A DNA stretch of 64,000 nucleotides from Streptomyces globisporus (GCA_014649555.1 BMTG01000008.1:310001-374000); one strand, 5' to 3'. Shown: positions 31,829 through 45,479, counted from the first letter of the stretch. A program made the numbers and translations. The notes: a model not told the origin generated them from the sequence alone.

Positions 31829-32329
31829 TCAGCCCTCGTCGTGGGAGACCGCGCGGCGCGCGTCCGCGTCCAGCACGCCCCAGCTGATGAGCTGCTCCGT
31901 CAGCACGGACGGCGACTGGTCGTAGATCACGGCCAGCGTGCGCAGATCGTCCTGGCGGATCGAGAGCACCTTGCCGTTGTAGTCACCGCGCTGGCTCTGG
32001 ATGGTCGCCGCGTAGCGCTGCAGCGGACCGGCCTTCTCCGGCGGGACGTGGGCGAGGCGCTCCAGGTCCAGAACGAGCTTCGGCGGCGGCTCGGCGGCTC
32101 CGCCCGGCGTCGTACCGGGCAGCAGCTCCTGCACCGGGACCCCGTAGAAGTCCGCCAGCTCGGCGAGGCGCTGCACGGTCACGGCGCGGTCGCCGCGCTC
32201 GTACGAACCGACCACGACGGCCTTCCAGCGGCCCTGGGACTTCTCCTCCACGCCGTGGAGGGAAAGGCCCTGCTGGGTGCGGATGGCACGGAGTTTGGCC
32301 CCGAGCTGTTTTGCGTATTCGCTGGACAT
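31829..32329 (-). CDS. bldD: BldD, cyclic-di-GMP-responsive master regulator of development
   Basis: BldD represses sporulation genes during vegetative growth, as a dimer held together by tetrameric c-di-GMP. It has 166 residues from ATG 32329 (minus) with GGGGAG upstream. The XRE-type helix-turn-helix covers about residues 8-70 (LGAKLRAIRTQQGLSLHGVE, GSYERGDRAVTVQRLAELAD). The C-terminal domain carries the full c-di-GMP signature R114-G-D116, eight residues, R125-Q-D-D128, so ligand binding should be intact. It is divergent from the pyr operon. Autoregulation is likely from a palindrome at its start point (see 32381-32391). Confidence 0.97.
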   Translation of the reverse strand: MSSEYAKQLGAKLRAIRTQQGLSLHGVEEKSQGRWKAVVVGSYERGDRAVTVQRLAELADFYGVPVQELLPGTTPGGAAEPPPKLVLDLERLAHVPPEKAGPLQRYAATIQSQRGDYNGKVLSIRQDDLRTLAVIYDQSPSVLTEQLISWGVLDADARRAVSHDEG

Positions 32330-32380
32330 ATGGCTCCCCGGACGCTGGAACAGTGTGCGGCTCCGCCGCGTGGCTGGTAA

Positions 32381-32391
32381 CTCACTGTGAG
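32381..32391. promoter_or_regulatory. Palindrome CTCACTGTGAG at the bldD start point, candidate BldD operator
   Basis: A perfect 5-1-5 inverted repeat made of TCAC and GTGA half-sites. BldD recognises GTGA/TCAC-type half-sites and is known to bind its own promoter. The site overlaps the last two bases of the proposed -10 and the expected start point. Orientation of the half-sites (TCAC first) differs from the commonest form, so this needs testing. Confidence 0.5.
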
Positions 32392-32419
32392 GTTACGCAG
32401 CGTTACTTGGATGCGTCAA
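32390..32419 (-). promoter_or_regulatory. Promoter of bldD
   Basis: On the minus strand TTGACG (plus 32414-32419) and TAACCT (plus 32390-32395) lie 18 bp apart. Both match the Streptomyces housekeeping consensus well. The leader would be about 54 nt. Confidence 0.65.
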
Positions 32420-32455
32420 GCCGAATGGTCCGGACCGGCACCTCCCGGGGGTGGG

Positions 32456-32480
32456 ACCAGGGCCGGGCGCAAGCCCTGGT
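32456..32480. promoter_or_regulatory. Inverted repeat ACCAGGGC-N9-GCCCTGGT upstream of pyrR
   Basis: A perfect 8-9-8 inverted repeat between bldD and pyrR. Its right end touches a candidate -10 TAGCGT (32480-32485), so it covers the expected -35 region of the pyr promoter. It could be an operator; a role as hairpin is less likely since it would be upstream of the start point. Confidence 0.4.
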
Positions 32481-32510
32481 AGCGTGGATGACGCAAATTC
32501 GACGTCCTTT

Positions 32511-32541
32511 AACGATCCGTCCCGTGAGGCGGAGAAGGAGG
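32511..32541 (+). promoter_or_regulatory. Candidate PyrR-binding RNA element overlapping the pyrR ribosome site
   Basis: The leader contains TCCCGTGAGGCGG, matching the conserved loop of PyrR-binding RNAs, closed by a TCCG/CGGA stem (32516-32519 with 32530-32533), directly followed by GAAGGAGG. In mycobacteria PyrR represses translation through such an element over the Shine-Dalgarno sequence; the same arrangement is seen here. No terminator/antiterminator pair is visible in the leader, which favours translational control. Confidence 0.6.
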
Positions 32542-32551
32542 TCCGTTTCTT

Positions 32552-33136
32552 ATGGACGCACAGCACGACGCCACCGGCAACGCGGCGCGCCCCGTTCTCG
32601 AGGCCCCCGACATCGCCCGTGTGCTGACCCGTATCGCCCACGAGATCGTCGAACGCGCCAAGGGCGCCGACGACGTGGTGCTGCTCGGCATCCCGACCCG
32701 GGGCGTGTTCCTCGCCCGTCGGCTCGCCGACAAACTCGAAGAGATCACCGGCCGGAAGACGCCGGTCGGATCGCTCGACATCACCATGTACCGCGACGAC
32801 CTGCGGCTGCGCCCGGCGCGCGCCCTGGCCCGCACCGACATCCCCGGCGAGGGGATCGAGGGCAGCCTGGTCGTCCTGGTCGACGACGTGCTCTTCTCCG
32901 GCCGCACGATCCGCGCCGCCCTCGACGCGCTCGGCGACATCGGCCGCCCCCGCGCGGTGCAGCTCGCGGTCCTCGTCGACCGCGGCCACCGGGAACTCCC
33001 GATCCGCGCGGACTACGTCGGCAAGAACCTCCCCACGTCGCTGCGGGAGACGGTCAAGGTCCAGCTCGCCGAGGAGGACGGCCGCGACGCCGTGCTGCTC
33101 GGCGTCAAGCAGACCGCCCCCGCGGACGCGCAGTAG
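32552..33136 (+). CDS. pyrR: PyrR, bifunctional pyr operon regulator / uracil phosphoribosyltransferase
   Basis: PyrR binds pyr mRNA in response to UMP and has weak UPRT activity. It has 194 residues from ATG 32552. The PRPP-binding motif is [33 protein letters not shown] and [13 protein letters not shown] are further family motifs. It is the first gene of the pyrR-pyrB-pyrC-PH-carA-carB-pyrD-pyrF group. The unusual 11 nt gap between GGAGG and ATG lies next to the likely PyrR-binding element. Confidence 0.96.
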   Translation: MDAQHDATGNAARPVLEAPDIARVLTRIAHEIVERAKGADDVVLLGIPTRGVFLARRLADKLEEITGRKTPVGSLDITMYRDDLRLRPARALARTDIPGEGIEGSLVVLVDDVLFSGRTIRAALDALGDIGRPRAVQLAVLVDRGHRELPIRADYVGKNLPTSLRETVKVQLAEEDGRDAVLLGVKQTAPADAQ

Positions 33137-33147
33137 CCCGAACCCTC

Positions 33148-33173
33148 CCGTACGCCCCTGCGGGGCCGTACGG
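33148..33173 (+). terminator. Hairpin between pyrR and pyrB
   Basis: CCGTACG/CGTACGG with an inner CCCC/GGGG pairing and one bulged C, 11 bp after the pyrR stop. There is no T-run; it may act as partial terminator or processing site inside the pyr operon. Confidence 0.4.
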
Positions 33174-33230
33174 CGCCCTTCTGCGCGCCCGCATGCCTGA
33201 AACCCCCTCCAGCCACCCGGAGAACCCCAG

Positions 33231-34217
33231 ATGAAGCGTCACCTCATCTCGGCCGCCGACCTCACCCGCGACGACGCCGTCCTCATCCTCGACACCGCCG
33301 AGGAGATGGCCCGGGTCGCGGACCGGCCGATCAAGAAGCTCCCCACCCTGCGCGGCCGTACCGTCGTCAACCTCTTCTTCGAGGACTCGACCCGCACCCG
33401 CATCTCCTTCGAGGCGGCCGCCAAGCGGCTGTCCGCCGACGTCATCAACTTTTCCGCCAAGGGTTCCTCGGTCTCCAAGGGCGAGTCCCTCAAGGACACC
33501 GCCCTGACCCTGGAGGCGATGGGCGCCGACGCCGTCGTCATCCGGCACGGCGCCTCCGGCGCCCCCTACCGGCTCGCCACCTCCGGCTGGATCGACGGGG
33601 CCGTGGTCAACGCCGGGGACGGCACCCACGAGCACCCCACCCAGGCCCTGCTGGACGCCTTCACGATGCGCCGCCGGCTCGTCGGCCCCGACGCCGGGCT
33701 CGGCCGCGACCTGGACGGCCGCCGCATCACGATCGTCGGCGACATCCTGCACAGCCGCGTCGCCCGCTCCAACGTCCACCTGCTCACCACGCTCGGCGCG
33801 CACGTCACCCTGGTGGCCCCGCCCACCCTCGTCCCCGTGGGCGTCGAGCAGTGGCCCTGCGACGTCAGCTACAGCCTCGACGACGTGCTGGCGAAGTCCG
33901 ACGCGGTCATGATGCTGCGTGTGCAGCGCGAACGGATGAACGCCGCCTACTTCCCGACCGAGCGCGAATACTCCCGCCGCTACGGCCTGGACGGCGAGCG
34001 CATGGCGAAGATGCCCGAACACGCCATCGTCATGCACCCCGGCCCGATGGTCCGCGGCATGGAGATCACCGCCGAGGTCGCCGACTCCGACCGCTGCACG
34101 GTCGTCGAGCAGGTCGCCAACGGGGTCTCCATCCGCATGGCCGTGCTCTACCTGCTGCTCGGCGGCTCCGACACCGCACTGTCCGCCGCCCCCGCCCGTA
34201 CCGAGGAGAACAAGTAA
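33231..34217 (+). CDS. pyrB: Aspartate carbamoyltransferase catalytic subunit
   Basis: PyrB joins carbamoyl phosphate and aspartate, the first committed step of pyrimidine synthesis. It has 328 residues from ATG 33231. The carbamoyl phosphate site is [13 protein letters not shown]; later conserved parts are [22 protein letters not shown] and [12 protein letters not shown]. No regulatory pyrI subunit is present, as usual in actinobacteria. The gap to pyrC is 2 bp. Confidence 0.97.
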   Translation: MKRHLISAADLTRDDAVLILDTAEEMARVADRPIKKLPTLRGRTVVNLFFEDSTRTRISFEAAAKRLSADVINFSAKGSSVSKGESLKDTALTLEAMGADAVVIRHGASGAPYRLATSGWIDGAVVNAGDGTHEHPTQALLDAFTMRRRLVGPDAGLGRDLDGRRITIVGDILHSRVARSNVHLLTTLGAHVTLVAPPTLVPVGVEQWPCDVSYSLDDVLAKSDAVMMLRVQRERMNAAYFPTEREYSRRYGLDGERMAKMPEHAIVMHPGPMVRGMEITAEVADSDRCTVVEQVANGVSIRMAVLYLLLGGSDTALSAAPARTEENK

Positions 34218-34219
34218 CC

Positions 34220-35506
34220 ATGAGCAAGATCCTTATTCGCGGTGCGCGGATCCTCGGCGGCGAGCCCAGGGACGTCCTGATCGACGGCGAGACCGTCGCC
34301 GAGGTGGGCACCGGCCTCGACGCCGAGGGCGCCACCGTGATCGAGGCCGAGGGGCAGATCCTGCTGCCCGGCCTGGTCGACCTGCACACCCATCTGCGCG
34401 AGCCCGGCCGCGAGGACTCCGAGACCGTCCTCACCGGCACCAAGGCCGCGGCCGTCGGCGGCTTCACCGCCGTGCACGCCATGGCCAACACCTTCCCCGT
34501 CGCCGACACCGCCGGCGTCGTCGAGCAGGTCTGGCGGCTCGGCAAGGAGTCCGGCTACTGCGACGTGCAGCCCGTCGGCGCCGTCACCGTCGGCCTGGAG
34601 GGCAAGAAGCTCGCCGAGCTCGGCGCCATGCACGACTCGGCCGCCGGGGTGAAGGTCTTCTCCGACGACGGCAAGTGCGTCGACGACGCCGTGATCATGC
34701 GCCGCGCCCTGGAGTACGTGAAGGCCTTCGACGGCGTCGTCGCCCAGCACGCCCAGGAGCCCCGCCTCACCGAGGGCGCCCAGATGAACGAGGGCATCGT
34801 CTCGGCCGAGCTGGGACTCGGCGGCTGGCCCGCCGTCGCCGAGGAGTCGATCATCGCCCGCGACGTCCTCCTCGCCGCCCACGTCGGCTCCCGGGTCCAC
34901 ATCTGCCACCTCTCCACCGCCGGCTCCGTGGAGATCGTCCGCTGGGCCAAGTCCAAGGGCTGGAACGTCACCGCCGAGGTCACCCCGCACCACCTCCTCC
35001 TCACCGACGAGCTGGTCCGCACCTACAACCCGGTCTACAAGGTGAACCCGCCGCTGCGCACCGAGGCCGACGTCCTGGCCCTGCGCGAGGCGCTGGCCGA
35101 CGGCACGATCGACTGCGTCGCCACCGACCACGCCCCGCACCCGCACGAGGACAAGGACTGCGAGTGGGCCGCGGCCGCCATGGGCATGGTGGGCCTGGAG
35201 ACCGCGCTCTCGGTCGTCCAGCAGACGATGGTGGACACCGGTCTGATCGACTGGGCGGGCGTCGCCGACCGCATGTCCTTCCGCCCCGCGGCCATCGGCC
35301 GGCTCGAAGGACACGGCCGTCCCGTCTCGGCGGGTGAGCCCGCCAACCTCACTCTGGTCGATCCGGCATACCGTGGAGCAGTGGACCCCGCGGGCTTCGC
35401 GTCCCGCAGCCGCAACACCCCCTACGAGGGCCGTGAGCTGCCGGGCCGTGTCACCCACACCTTCCTGCGGGGCCGTGCCACGGTCGTCGACGGGAAGCTC
35501 GCGTGA
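34220..35506 (+). CDS. pyrC: Dihydroorotase
   Basis: PyrC cyclises carbamoyl aspartate to dihydroorotate. It has 428 residues from ATG 34220 and is of the long type I class. Metal ligands are visible in [29 protein letters not shown] and [10 protein letters not shown], so the zinc site looks complete. It is placed between pyrB and carA; its TGA overlaps the GTG of the PH-like gene by 4 bases. Confidence 0.97.
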   Translation: MSKILIRGARILGGEPRDVLIDGETVAEVGTGLDAEGATVIEAEGQILLPGLVDLHTHLREPGREDSETVLTGTKAAAVGGFTAVHAMANTFPVADTAGVVEQVWRLGKESGYCDVQPVGAVTVGLEGKKLAELGAMHDSAAGVKVFSDDGKCVDDAVIMRRALEYVKAFDGVVAQHAQEPRLTEGAQMNEGIVSAELGLGGWPAVAEESIIARDVLLAAHVGSRVHICHLSTAGSVEIVRWAKSKGWNVTAEVTPHHLLLTDELVRTYNPVYKVNPPLRTEADVLALREALADGTIDCVATDHAPHPHEDKDCEWAAAAMGMVGLETALSVVQQTMVDTGLIDWAGVADRMSFRPAAIGRLEGHGRPVSAGEPANLTLVDPAYRGAVDPAGFASRSRNTPYEGRELPGRVTHTFLRGRATVVDGKLA

Positions 35507-36111
35507 CAACTCTGACCCCCCTGTACCACCTGGCCGCCGAGCAGAAGTCGGCGGAAGTGACGGACTGGGCCGCCCGCATCGCCTGGGTGGTCGGCCTGTT
35601 CGTCTTCATCGCCCTCGTCTACTGGCTGATGCGCCAGGGCTGGAAGTGGCGCGCCAGCCTCCAGTCGGACCTGCCGGAGCTCCCGGGCCCCCCCGAGGGC
35701 TTCGCCGACGACGAGAAGCTGCTGACGCTCCAGGGGCGCTACCACGCCTCCACCACCGCCGGGCAGTGGCTCGACCGGATCGTCGCGCACGGGCTCGGCA
35801 CCCGCAGCCGTACCGAGCTGACGCTCACCGCCCGCGGCCTGGACGTCGTACGCCCCGGAGCTGCCGACTTCTTCATCCCGGCCGACGCCCTGCGCGAGGC
35901 CCGCCTCGACCAGGCGCTCGCCGGCAAGGTCCTCCCCGAGGGCGGCCTGCTGATCATCACCTGGCAGCACGGCGAGACGGTGATCGACTCCGGCTTCCGC
36001 TCCGACCGCGCCGCCGAGCACCAGGCCTGGGTCGACGCCGTCAACCGGCTCACCGGCACCCCGGCCGACACCGAACTCACCAGCACCACGACGGAAGGCA
36101 CCGCACGATGA
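35503..36111 (+). CDS. Membrane-anchored PH-like domain protein of the pyr operon
   Basis: A 202-residue protein with one transmembrane helix (about residues 25-45, [18 protein letters not shown]), a basic stop (RQGWKWR), and a C-terminal beta-rich domain of the bacterial PH-like type. It overlaps pyrC (GTGA) and carA (ATGA), so it is tightly co-translated. A membrane protein at the same place between pyrC and carA also occurs in mycobacteria. Its function is unknown; a scaffold or regulator of the carbamoyl phosphate/aspartate steps at the membrane is one possibility, but that is inference. Confidence 0.85.
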   Translation: MTTLTPLYHLAAEQKSAEVTDWAARIAWVVGLFVFIALVYWLMRQGWKWRASLQSDLPELPGPPEGFADDEKLLTLQGRYHASTTAGQWLDRIVAHGLGTRSRTELTLTARGLDVVRPGAADFFIPADALREARLDQALAGKVLPEGGLLIITWQHGETVIDSGFRSDRAAEHQAWVDAVNRLTGTPADTELTSTTTEGTAR

Positions 36112-37239
36112 CCCTCTCCACCCGGGGGGCACAGACCCCCGCCGTACTCGTCCTGGAGGACGGCCGCGCCTTCCGCGGCCGCGCCTACGGGGCCGTGGGG
36201 GAGACCTTCGGCGAAGCGGTGTTCTCCACCGGCATGACCGGCTACCAGGAAACGCTGACCGACCCCTCGTACCACCGCCAGGTCGTCGTCATGACGGCCC
36301 CGCACGTCGGCAACACCGGCGTCAACGACGAGGACCCCGAGTCCGGCCGCATCTGGGTCTCCGGCTACGTCGTCCGCGACCCCGCCCGCAAGCCCTCCAA
36401 CTGGCGCTCGCAGCGCTCTCTGGACGAGGAGCTGGCCGCCCAGGGCGTCGTCGGCATCAGCGGTGTCGACACCCGCGCCCTCACCCGCCACCTGCGCGAG
36501 CGCGGCGCGATGCGCGTCGGGATCTTCTCCGGCGAGGCGATCCCCGACGAGGGCACCCTCCTCGCCAAGGTCCGCCAGGCCCCCGAGATGACCGGCGCCG
36601 ACCTCTCCGCCGAAGTGGCGACGAAGGAGGCGTACGTCGTCCCCGCGATCGGCACGAAGAAGTTCACCGTCGCCGCGGTCGACCTCGGCATCAAGGGCAT
36701 GACCCCGCACCGGATGGCCGAACGCGGCATCGAGGTGCACGTCCTGCCCGCCACCGCCACCCTGGAAGAGGTGTACGCGGTCCGGCCCGACGGCGTCTTC
36801 TTCTCCAACGGCCCCGGCGACCCGTCCACCGCCGACCATCCCGTCGCCCTCATGCGCGGCGTGCTGGAGCGCTCCACCCCGCTCTTCGGCATCTGCTTCG
36901 GCAACCAGATCCTCGGCCGCGCGCTCGGCTTCGGCACCTACAAGCTGAAGTACGGCCACCGCGGCATCAACCAGCCGGTGCAGGACCGCACCACCGGCAA
37001 GGTCGAGGTCACCGCGCACAACCACGGCTTCGCCGTCGACGCCCCGCTCGACAAGGTCTCCGACACCGAGTTCGGCCGCGCCGAGGTCTCCCACGTCTGC
37101 CTGAACGACCAGGTCGTCGAGGGGCTCCAGCTCCTGGACCGGCCCGCGTTCAGCGTCCAGTACCACCCCGAGGCGGCCGCCGGCCCGCACGACGCCGCGT
37201 ACCTCTTCGACCGCTTCGTATCCCTGATGGAGGGCCAGC

Positions 37240-37247
<8 letters not shown>
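36108..37247 (+). CDS. carA: Carbamoyl-phosphate synthase small (glutaminase) subunit
   Basis: CarA hydrolyses glutamine and feeds ammonia to CarB. It has 379 residues from ATG 36108, overlapping the PH-like gene. The triad-type amidotransferase domain is C-terminal: nucleophile Cys 263 in [12 protein letters not shown] and the His/Glu pair in [11 protein letters not shown]-terminal [15 protein letters not shown] and [16 protein letters not shown] are family-typical. It serves both arginine and pyrimidine synthesis. Eight bases overlap carB. Confidence 0.97.
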
Positions 37248-40548
<3,301 letters not shown>

Positions 40549-40556
40549 CCGCCCGG

Positions 40557-40590
40557 AGAGGGGGACACCGGAAACGGTGTCCCCCTCTTT
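40557..40590 (+). terminator. Terminator after carB
   Basis: A perfect 14 bp stem (40557-40570 with 40575-40588) with a GAAA loop and following TTTG. It lies between carB and pyrD, so pyrD-pyrF may be expressed partly from its own promoter. Confidence 0.8.
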
Positions 40591-40632
40591 GTGAGCCCTG
40601 TCGAGCACAACGAGCACCAAGGACATCTCTTC

Positions 40633-41741
<1,109 letters not shown>

Positions 41742-41745
<4 letters not shown>

Positions 41746-42581
41746 CCCTCGAACCCTTCGGCGCCCGCCTGCGCCACGCCATGGACACCCGCGGGCCGCT
41801 CTGCGTCGGCATCGACCCGCACGCGTCCCTGCTCACCTCCTGGGGCCTCAACGACGACATCGCGGGCCTGGAGCGCTTCACGCGGACCGTCGTGGAGGCG
41901 CTGGCCGACCGGGTCGCCGTGCTCAAGCCGCAGTCCGCGTTCTTCGAGCGGTTCGGCTCGCGCGGCATCGCCGTCCTGGAGAAGGCCGTCGAGGAGTCCC
42001 GCGCCGCCGGGGCGCTGGTCCTGATGGACGCCAAGCGCGGCGACATCGGCTCCACCATGGGCGCCTACGCGGCGACCTACCTGGACAAGGACTCCCCGCT
42101 CTTCTCCGACGCGGTCACCGTCTCCCCGTACCTGGGCTTCGGCTCGCTGCGCCCGGCGCTGGACGCGGCCGCCGTCTCCGGTGCGGGCGTCTTCGTCCTC
42201 GCCCTCACTTCCAACCCGGAGGGCGCCGAGGTCCAGCGGGCCACGGCTGCCGACGGCCGCTCGCTGGCCCAGCTGATGCTCGACCACATGGCCGCCGAGA
42301 ACGAGGGGGCGGCTCCGCTCGGCTCGGTCGGCGCGGTGGTCGGCGCGACGCTCGGCGACGCGGGGGTGGACCTGGCGATCAACGGGCCGCTGCTCGCGCC
42401 CGGCATCGGCGCCCAGGGGGCGACCCCGGCGGATCTTCCGGCGGTGTTCGGCGACGCGGTGGGCAACGTGGTGCCCAGCGTGAGCCGGGGCGTGCTGCGC
42501 CACGGACCGGACGCGTCAGGGCTGCGCGAAGCAGCCGAACGGTTCGCGGACGAGGTCCGCAGGGCCGTATCCGGCAGCTGA
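41742..42581 (+). CDS. pyrF: Orotidine 5'-phosphate decarboxylase (long, type 2)
   Basis: PyrF makes UMP from OMP. It has 279 residues from GTG 41742, the longer form typical of actinobacteria. The catalytic Asp-Lys-Asp cluster is visible in VLMDAKRGDIGSTM; GIDPHASLLTSWG and LKPQSAFFERFG bind substrate; PGIGAQGAT is near the phosphate site. It is the last pyr gene and is followed by a terminator. Confidence 0.96.
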
Positions 42582-42646
42582 CCCTGACACGTTTACAGCG
42601 TGTTGACGAATTACTGACGGGAAACCTGGTCGATATGTCGGGAAAA

Positions 42647-42677
42647 TCCTGGTCGGCCACAGCTGACCAGGACTTTT
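42647..42677 (+). terminator. Terminator after pyrF
   Basis: A perfect 8 bp stem (42647-42654 with 42665-42672) with a 10 nt loop and CTTTTC after it. The flanking AAAA and TTTT can lengthen the stem. Confidence 0.6.
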
Positions 42678-42689
42678 CGTCTGTTCTCG

Positions 42690-42718
42690 CTGACTACAGC
42701 GGCCCTTGCCGCTAGTCT
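42690..42718 (+). promoter_or_regulatory. Candidate promoter of sIHF
   Basis: CTGACT (42690-42695) and TAGTCT (42713-42718) lie 17 bp apart in the pyrF-sIHF gap. The leader would be about 100 nt. Confidence 0.45.
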
Positions 42719-42827
42719 CCGTCGAAGAGCGGCCGAGCACAGTGTGTTCGTCGCTCACCTGGTGGGGTGGCGTCCAGCTTCCCCGTGGGTCCGTATCCGA
42801 CAGATCGACATCCGAGGTGACGTAGGC

Positions 42828-43151
42828 GTGGCTCTTCCGCCCCTTACCCCTGAACAGCGCGCAGCCGCGCTCGAAAAGGCCGCCGCGGCTCGCCGGGAGC
42901 GGGCCGAGGTCAAGAATCGACTCAAGCACTCCGGCGCCTCCCTCCACGAGGTCATCAAGCAGGGCCAGGAGAACGACGTCATCGGGAAGATGAAGGTCTC
43001 CGCACTGCTGGAATCCCTGCCGGGCGTCGGCAAGGTCCGCGCCAAGCAGATCATGGAGCGTCTCGGCATCTCCGAGAGCCGCCGGGTCAGGGGTCTTGGC
43101 TCCAACCAGATCGCATCCCTGGAGCGTGAGTTCGGCGGCAGTCCCGCCTGA
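42828..43151 (+). CDS. sihF: Integration host factor sIHF, actinobacterial type
   Basis: sIHF (mIHF in mycobacteria) is a nucleoid-associated protein that binds and bends DNA and affects development and antibiotic production in Streptomyces; it is not related to E. coli IHF. It has 107 residues from GTG 42828 with GAGGTGA upstream, exactly the known family length. A long basic helix ([20 protein letters not shown]) precedes a helix-two-turns-helix DNA-binding part with [18 protein letters not shown]. The gmk-rpoZ-coaBC-metK-priA genes follow, as in mycobacteria. Confidence 0.95.
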   Translation: MALPPLTPEQRAAALEKAAAARRERAEVKNRLKHSGASLHEVIKQGQENDVIGKMKVSALLESLPGVGKVRAKQIMERLGISESRRVRGLGSNQIASLEREFGGSPA

Positions 43152-43155
43152 CGTT

Positions 43156-43189
43156 CTCAGGCACTCCTGAGAGCGGGGATAATCGCCCC
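43156..43189 (+). promoter_or_regulatory. Candidate -10 for a leaderless gmk transcript, with a CTCAGG/CCTGAG repeat
   Basis: GATAAT (43178-43183) lies 6 bp before the ATG of gmk with no Shine-Dalgarno sequence. A perfect 6-4-6 inverted repeat (43156-43161 with 43166-43171) lies where the -35 region would be. It could be an operator or a weak terminator of sIHF. Confidence 0.4.
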
Positions 43190-43783
43190 ATGGCTGCAAC
43201 ATCCCGGGGGACGTCCCCCGTACCCCCGGACGTACGTCCGCGGCTGACCGTGCTCTCCGGCCCCTCGGGGGTCGGCAAGAGCACGGTCGTCGCCCATATG
43301 CGCTCCGTGCACCCCGAGGTCTGGCTCTCCGTGTCGGCGACGACGCGCAAGCCGCGCCCCGGGGAGCGCAACGGCGTCCACTACTTCTTCGTGGACGACG
43401 AGGAGTTCGACAAGCTCATCGCCAACGGCGAGCTGCTGGAGTGGGCCGAGTTCGCGGGCAACCGCTACGGCACGCCCCGCCGGGCCGTGCTGGACCGCCT
43501 GGAGGCGGGCGAGCCGGTCCTGCTGGAGATCGACCTCCAGGGCGCCCGGCTGGTCCGCCAGTCGATGGACGACGCGCGTCTGGTCTTCCTGGCCCCGCCG
43601 AGCTGGGAGGAGCTGGTGCGCCGGCTCACCGGCCGGGGCACCGAGGCCCCCGAGGTCATCGAGCGCCGGCTCGACGCCGCCAAGGTCGAGCTGGCCGCCG
43701 AGGCGGAGTTCGATACGACGCTCGTCAACACCTCCGTCGAGGATGTGGCACGCGAGCTGCTAGCCTTGATGCTTCAGGCCTAG
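43190..43783 (+). CDS. gmk: Guanylate kinase
   Basis: Gmk phosphorylates GMP to GDP. It has 197 residues from ATG 43190. The P-loop is GPSGVGKST (about 24-32), followed by the GMP-binding [16 protein letters not shown] and [35 protein letters not shown] and [11 protein letters not shown] (lid). It lies between sIHF and rpoZ, the usual order. Confidence 0.96.
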   Translation: MAATSRGTSPVPPDVRPRLTVLSGPSGVGKSTVVAHMRSVHPEVWLSVSATTRKPRPGERNGVHYFFVDDEEFDKLIANGELLEWAEFAGNRYGTPRRAVLDRLEAGEPVLLEIDLQGARLVRQSMDDARLVFLAPPSWEELVRRLTGRGTEAPEVIERRLDAAKVELAAEAEFDTTLVNTSVEDVARELLALMLQA

Positions 43784-43845
43784 ATCCCGGCCATCGTCAA
43801 GATCGCTCGGAATCTTTGATCTACACCCCCTTCGGAAGGCAGAGA

Positions 43846-44118
43846 GTGTCCTCTTCCATCACCACGCCCGAGGGCATCATCAACCCGCCGATTGATGAGC
43901 TCCTCGAGGCCACCGACTCGAAGTACAGCCTGGTGATCTACGCGGCCAAGCGCGCCCGTCAGATCAACGCGTACTACTCGCAGCTCGGTGAAGGCCTCCT
44001 CGAGTACGTCGGTCCGCTCGTCGACACCCACGTGCACGAGAAGCCGCTGTCGATCGCGCTCCGCGAGATCAACGCGGGCCTGCTGACCTCCGAGGCCATC
44101 GAGGGCCCCGCGCAGTAA
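43846..44118 (+). CDS. rpoZ: RNA polymerase omega subunit
   Basis: Omega helps assemble RNA polymerase by holding beta-prime. It has 90 residues from GTG 43846, with GGAAGG upstream. The conserved core is [19 protein letters not shown] and [19 protein letters not shown], typical of actinobacteria. It lies 62 bp after gmk. A strong hairpin follows. Confidence 0.96.
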   Translation: MSSSITTPEGIINPPIDELLEATDSKYSLVIYAAKRARQINAYYSQLGEGLLEYVGPLVDTHVHEKPLSIALREINAGLLTSEAIEGPAQ

Positions 44119-44145
44119 CGCAGCAGCACCGCAGCACCTTCACTC

Positions 44146-44174
44146 CAGGCCCGGCGGCCCGTCCGCCGGGCCTG
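44146..44174 (+). terminator. Terminator after rpoZ
   Basis: A perfect 12 bp stem (44146-44157 with 44163-44174) with a 5 nt loop, 27 bp after the stop. It separates rpoZ from coaBC. A TACGGT at 44242-44247 may be the -10 of coaBC. Confidence 0.75.
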
Positions 44175-44267
44175 AGGTGTGTCCGGGGCCGGATGAACGC
44201 GCCGCGCGCGGTGAGGCAGCATGGGACGCACATGTTGCCGTTACGGTGCCGAGTGCGGGGAGACGCA

Positions 44268-45479
44268 GTGGACAAGCCGAAGGTGGTCCTGGGGGTCAGC
44301 GGGGGCATCGCCGCCTACAAGGCGTGCGAGCTGCTGCGCCGGCTGACCGAGTCCGGCCACGACGTACGGGTCGTCCCGACCGCCGCGTCGCTGCACTTCG
44401 TAGGAGCGGCCACCTGGTCGGCGCTCTCCGGCCATCCCGTGTCCGACGAGGTCTGGCAGGACGTCCACGAGGTCCCGCACGTGCGGATCGGGCAGGAGGC
44501 CGACCTCGTGGTGGTCGCCCCGGCCACCGCGGACATGCTGGCCAAGGCCGCCCACGGGCTCGCCGACGACCTGCTCACCAACACGCTCCTGACCGCCCGC
44601 TGTCCGGTGGTCTTCGCCCCCGCCATGCACACGGAGATGTGGGAGCACCCGGCCACCCAGGAGAACGTCACCACCCTGCGCCGCCGGGGCGCCGTCGTCA
44701 TCGAGCCCGCCGTCGGGCGGCTCACCGGCGTCGATACCGGCAAGGGCCGGCTGCCCGACCCCGGTGAGATCTTCGAGGTCTGCCGCCGGGTGCTGGCGCG
44801 CGGGGTTCCCGAGAGCGACCTCGCGGGCCGCCATGTGGTGATCAGCGCCGGAGGAACCCGCGAGCCGCTCGACCCGGTGCGCTTCCTGGGGAACCGCTCC
44901 TCCGGCAAGCAGGGCTACGCGCTGGCGCGCACCGCCGTGGCCCGGGGAGCCCGGGTCACCCTGATCGAGGCCAACACCGGGCTGCCCGACCCGGCCGGGG
45001 CCGACGTCCTGCGGGTCGGCACCGCCGTCCAGCTCCGCGAGGCCGTGGTGAAGGCCGCCGCCGACGCGGACGTGGTGGTGATGGCCGCCGCGGTGGCCGA
45101 CTTCCGCCCCTCCGAATACGCCACCGGCAAGATCAAGAAGAAGGACGGCGAGGAGGCGCCCGCGCTCACCCTGGTCCGCAACCCCGACATCCTCGCCGAG
45201 GTCGCCGCGGAGCGGGCCCGGCCGGACCAGATCGTCGTCGGATTCGCCGCCGAGACCGACGACGTGCTGGCCAACGGCCGCGCCAAGCTCCGCCGCAAGG
45301 GCTGCGACCTCCTCGTGGTCAACGAGGTGGGGGAGCGCAAGACCTTCGGCTCGGAGGAGAACGAGGCGGTCGTCCTCGCCGCCGACGGCCAGGAGACGCC
45401 GGTGCCGTACGGCCCCAAGGAAGCCCTCGCCGACACGATCTGGGATCTGGTTTCCGCCAGGTTCCCGTCGAATTCCTGA
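44268..45479 (+). CDS. coaBC: Bifunctional phosphopantothenoylcysteine decarboxylase / synthetase
   Basis: CoaBC joins cysteine to phosphopantothenate and then decarboxylates the product in coenzyme A synthesis. It has 403 residues from GTG 44268 with GGGGAG upstream. The FMN-binding CoaC domain is N-terminal (LGVSGGIAAYKACELLR, TAASLHFVGAATWSAL with the active His, APAMHTEMW). The CoaB domain begins near 190 (VVISAGGTREPLDPVRFLGN, SSGKQGYALA) and carries the KIKKKDGEE lysines and FAAETDDVL. Both parts look complete. Confidence 0.96.
   Translation: MDKPKVVLGVSGGIAAYKACELLRRLTESGHDVRVVPTAASLHFVGAATWSALSGHPVSDEVWQDVHEVPHVRIGQEADLVVVAPATADMLAKAAHGLADDLLTNTLLTARCPVVFAPAMHTEMWEHPATQENVTTLRRRGAVVIEPAVGRLTGVDTGKGRLPDPGEIFEVCRRVLARGVPESDLAGRHVVISAGGTREPLDPVRFLGNRSSGKQGYALARTAVARGARVTLIEANTGLPDPAGADVLRVGTAVQLREAVVKAAADADVVVMAAAVADFRPSEYATGKIKKKDGEEAPALTLVRNPDILAEVAAERARPDQIVVGFAAETDDVLANGRAKLRRKGCDLLVVNEVGERKTFGSEENEAVVLAADGQETPVPYGPKEALADTIWDLVSARFPSNS

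Noticed and set aside
42603-42636. TTGACG plus GATATG before sIHF as a promoter
   Set aside because: The spacing is over 20 bp and the pair lies upstream of the pyrF terminator; CTGACT-N17-TAGTCT is better placed.
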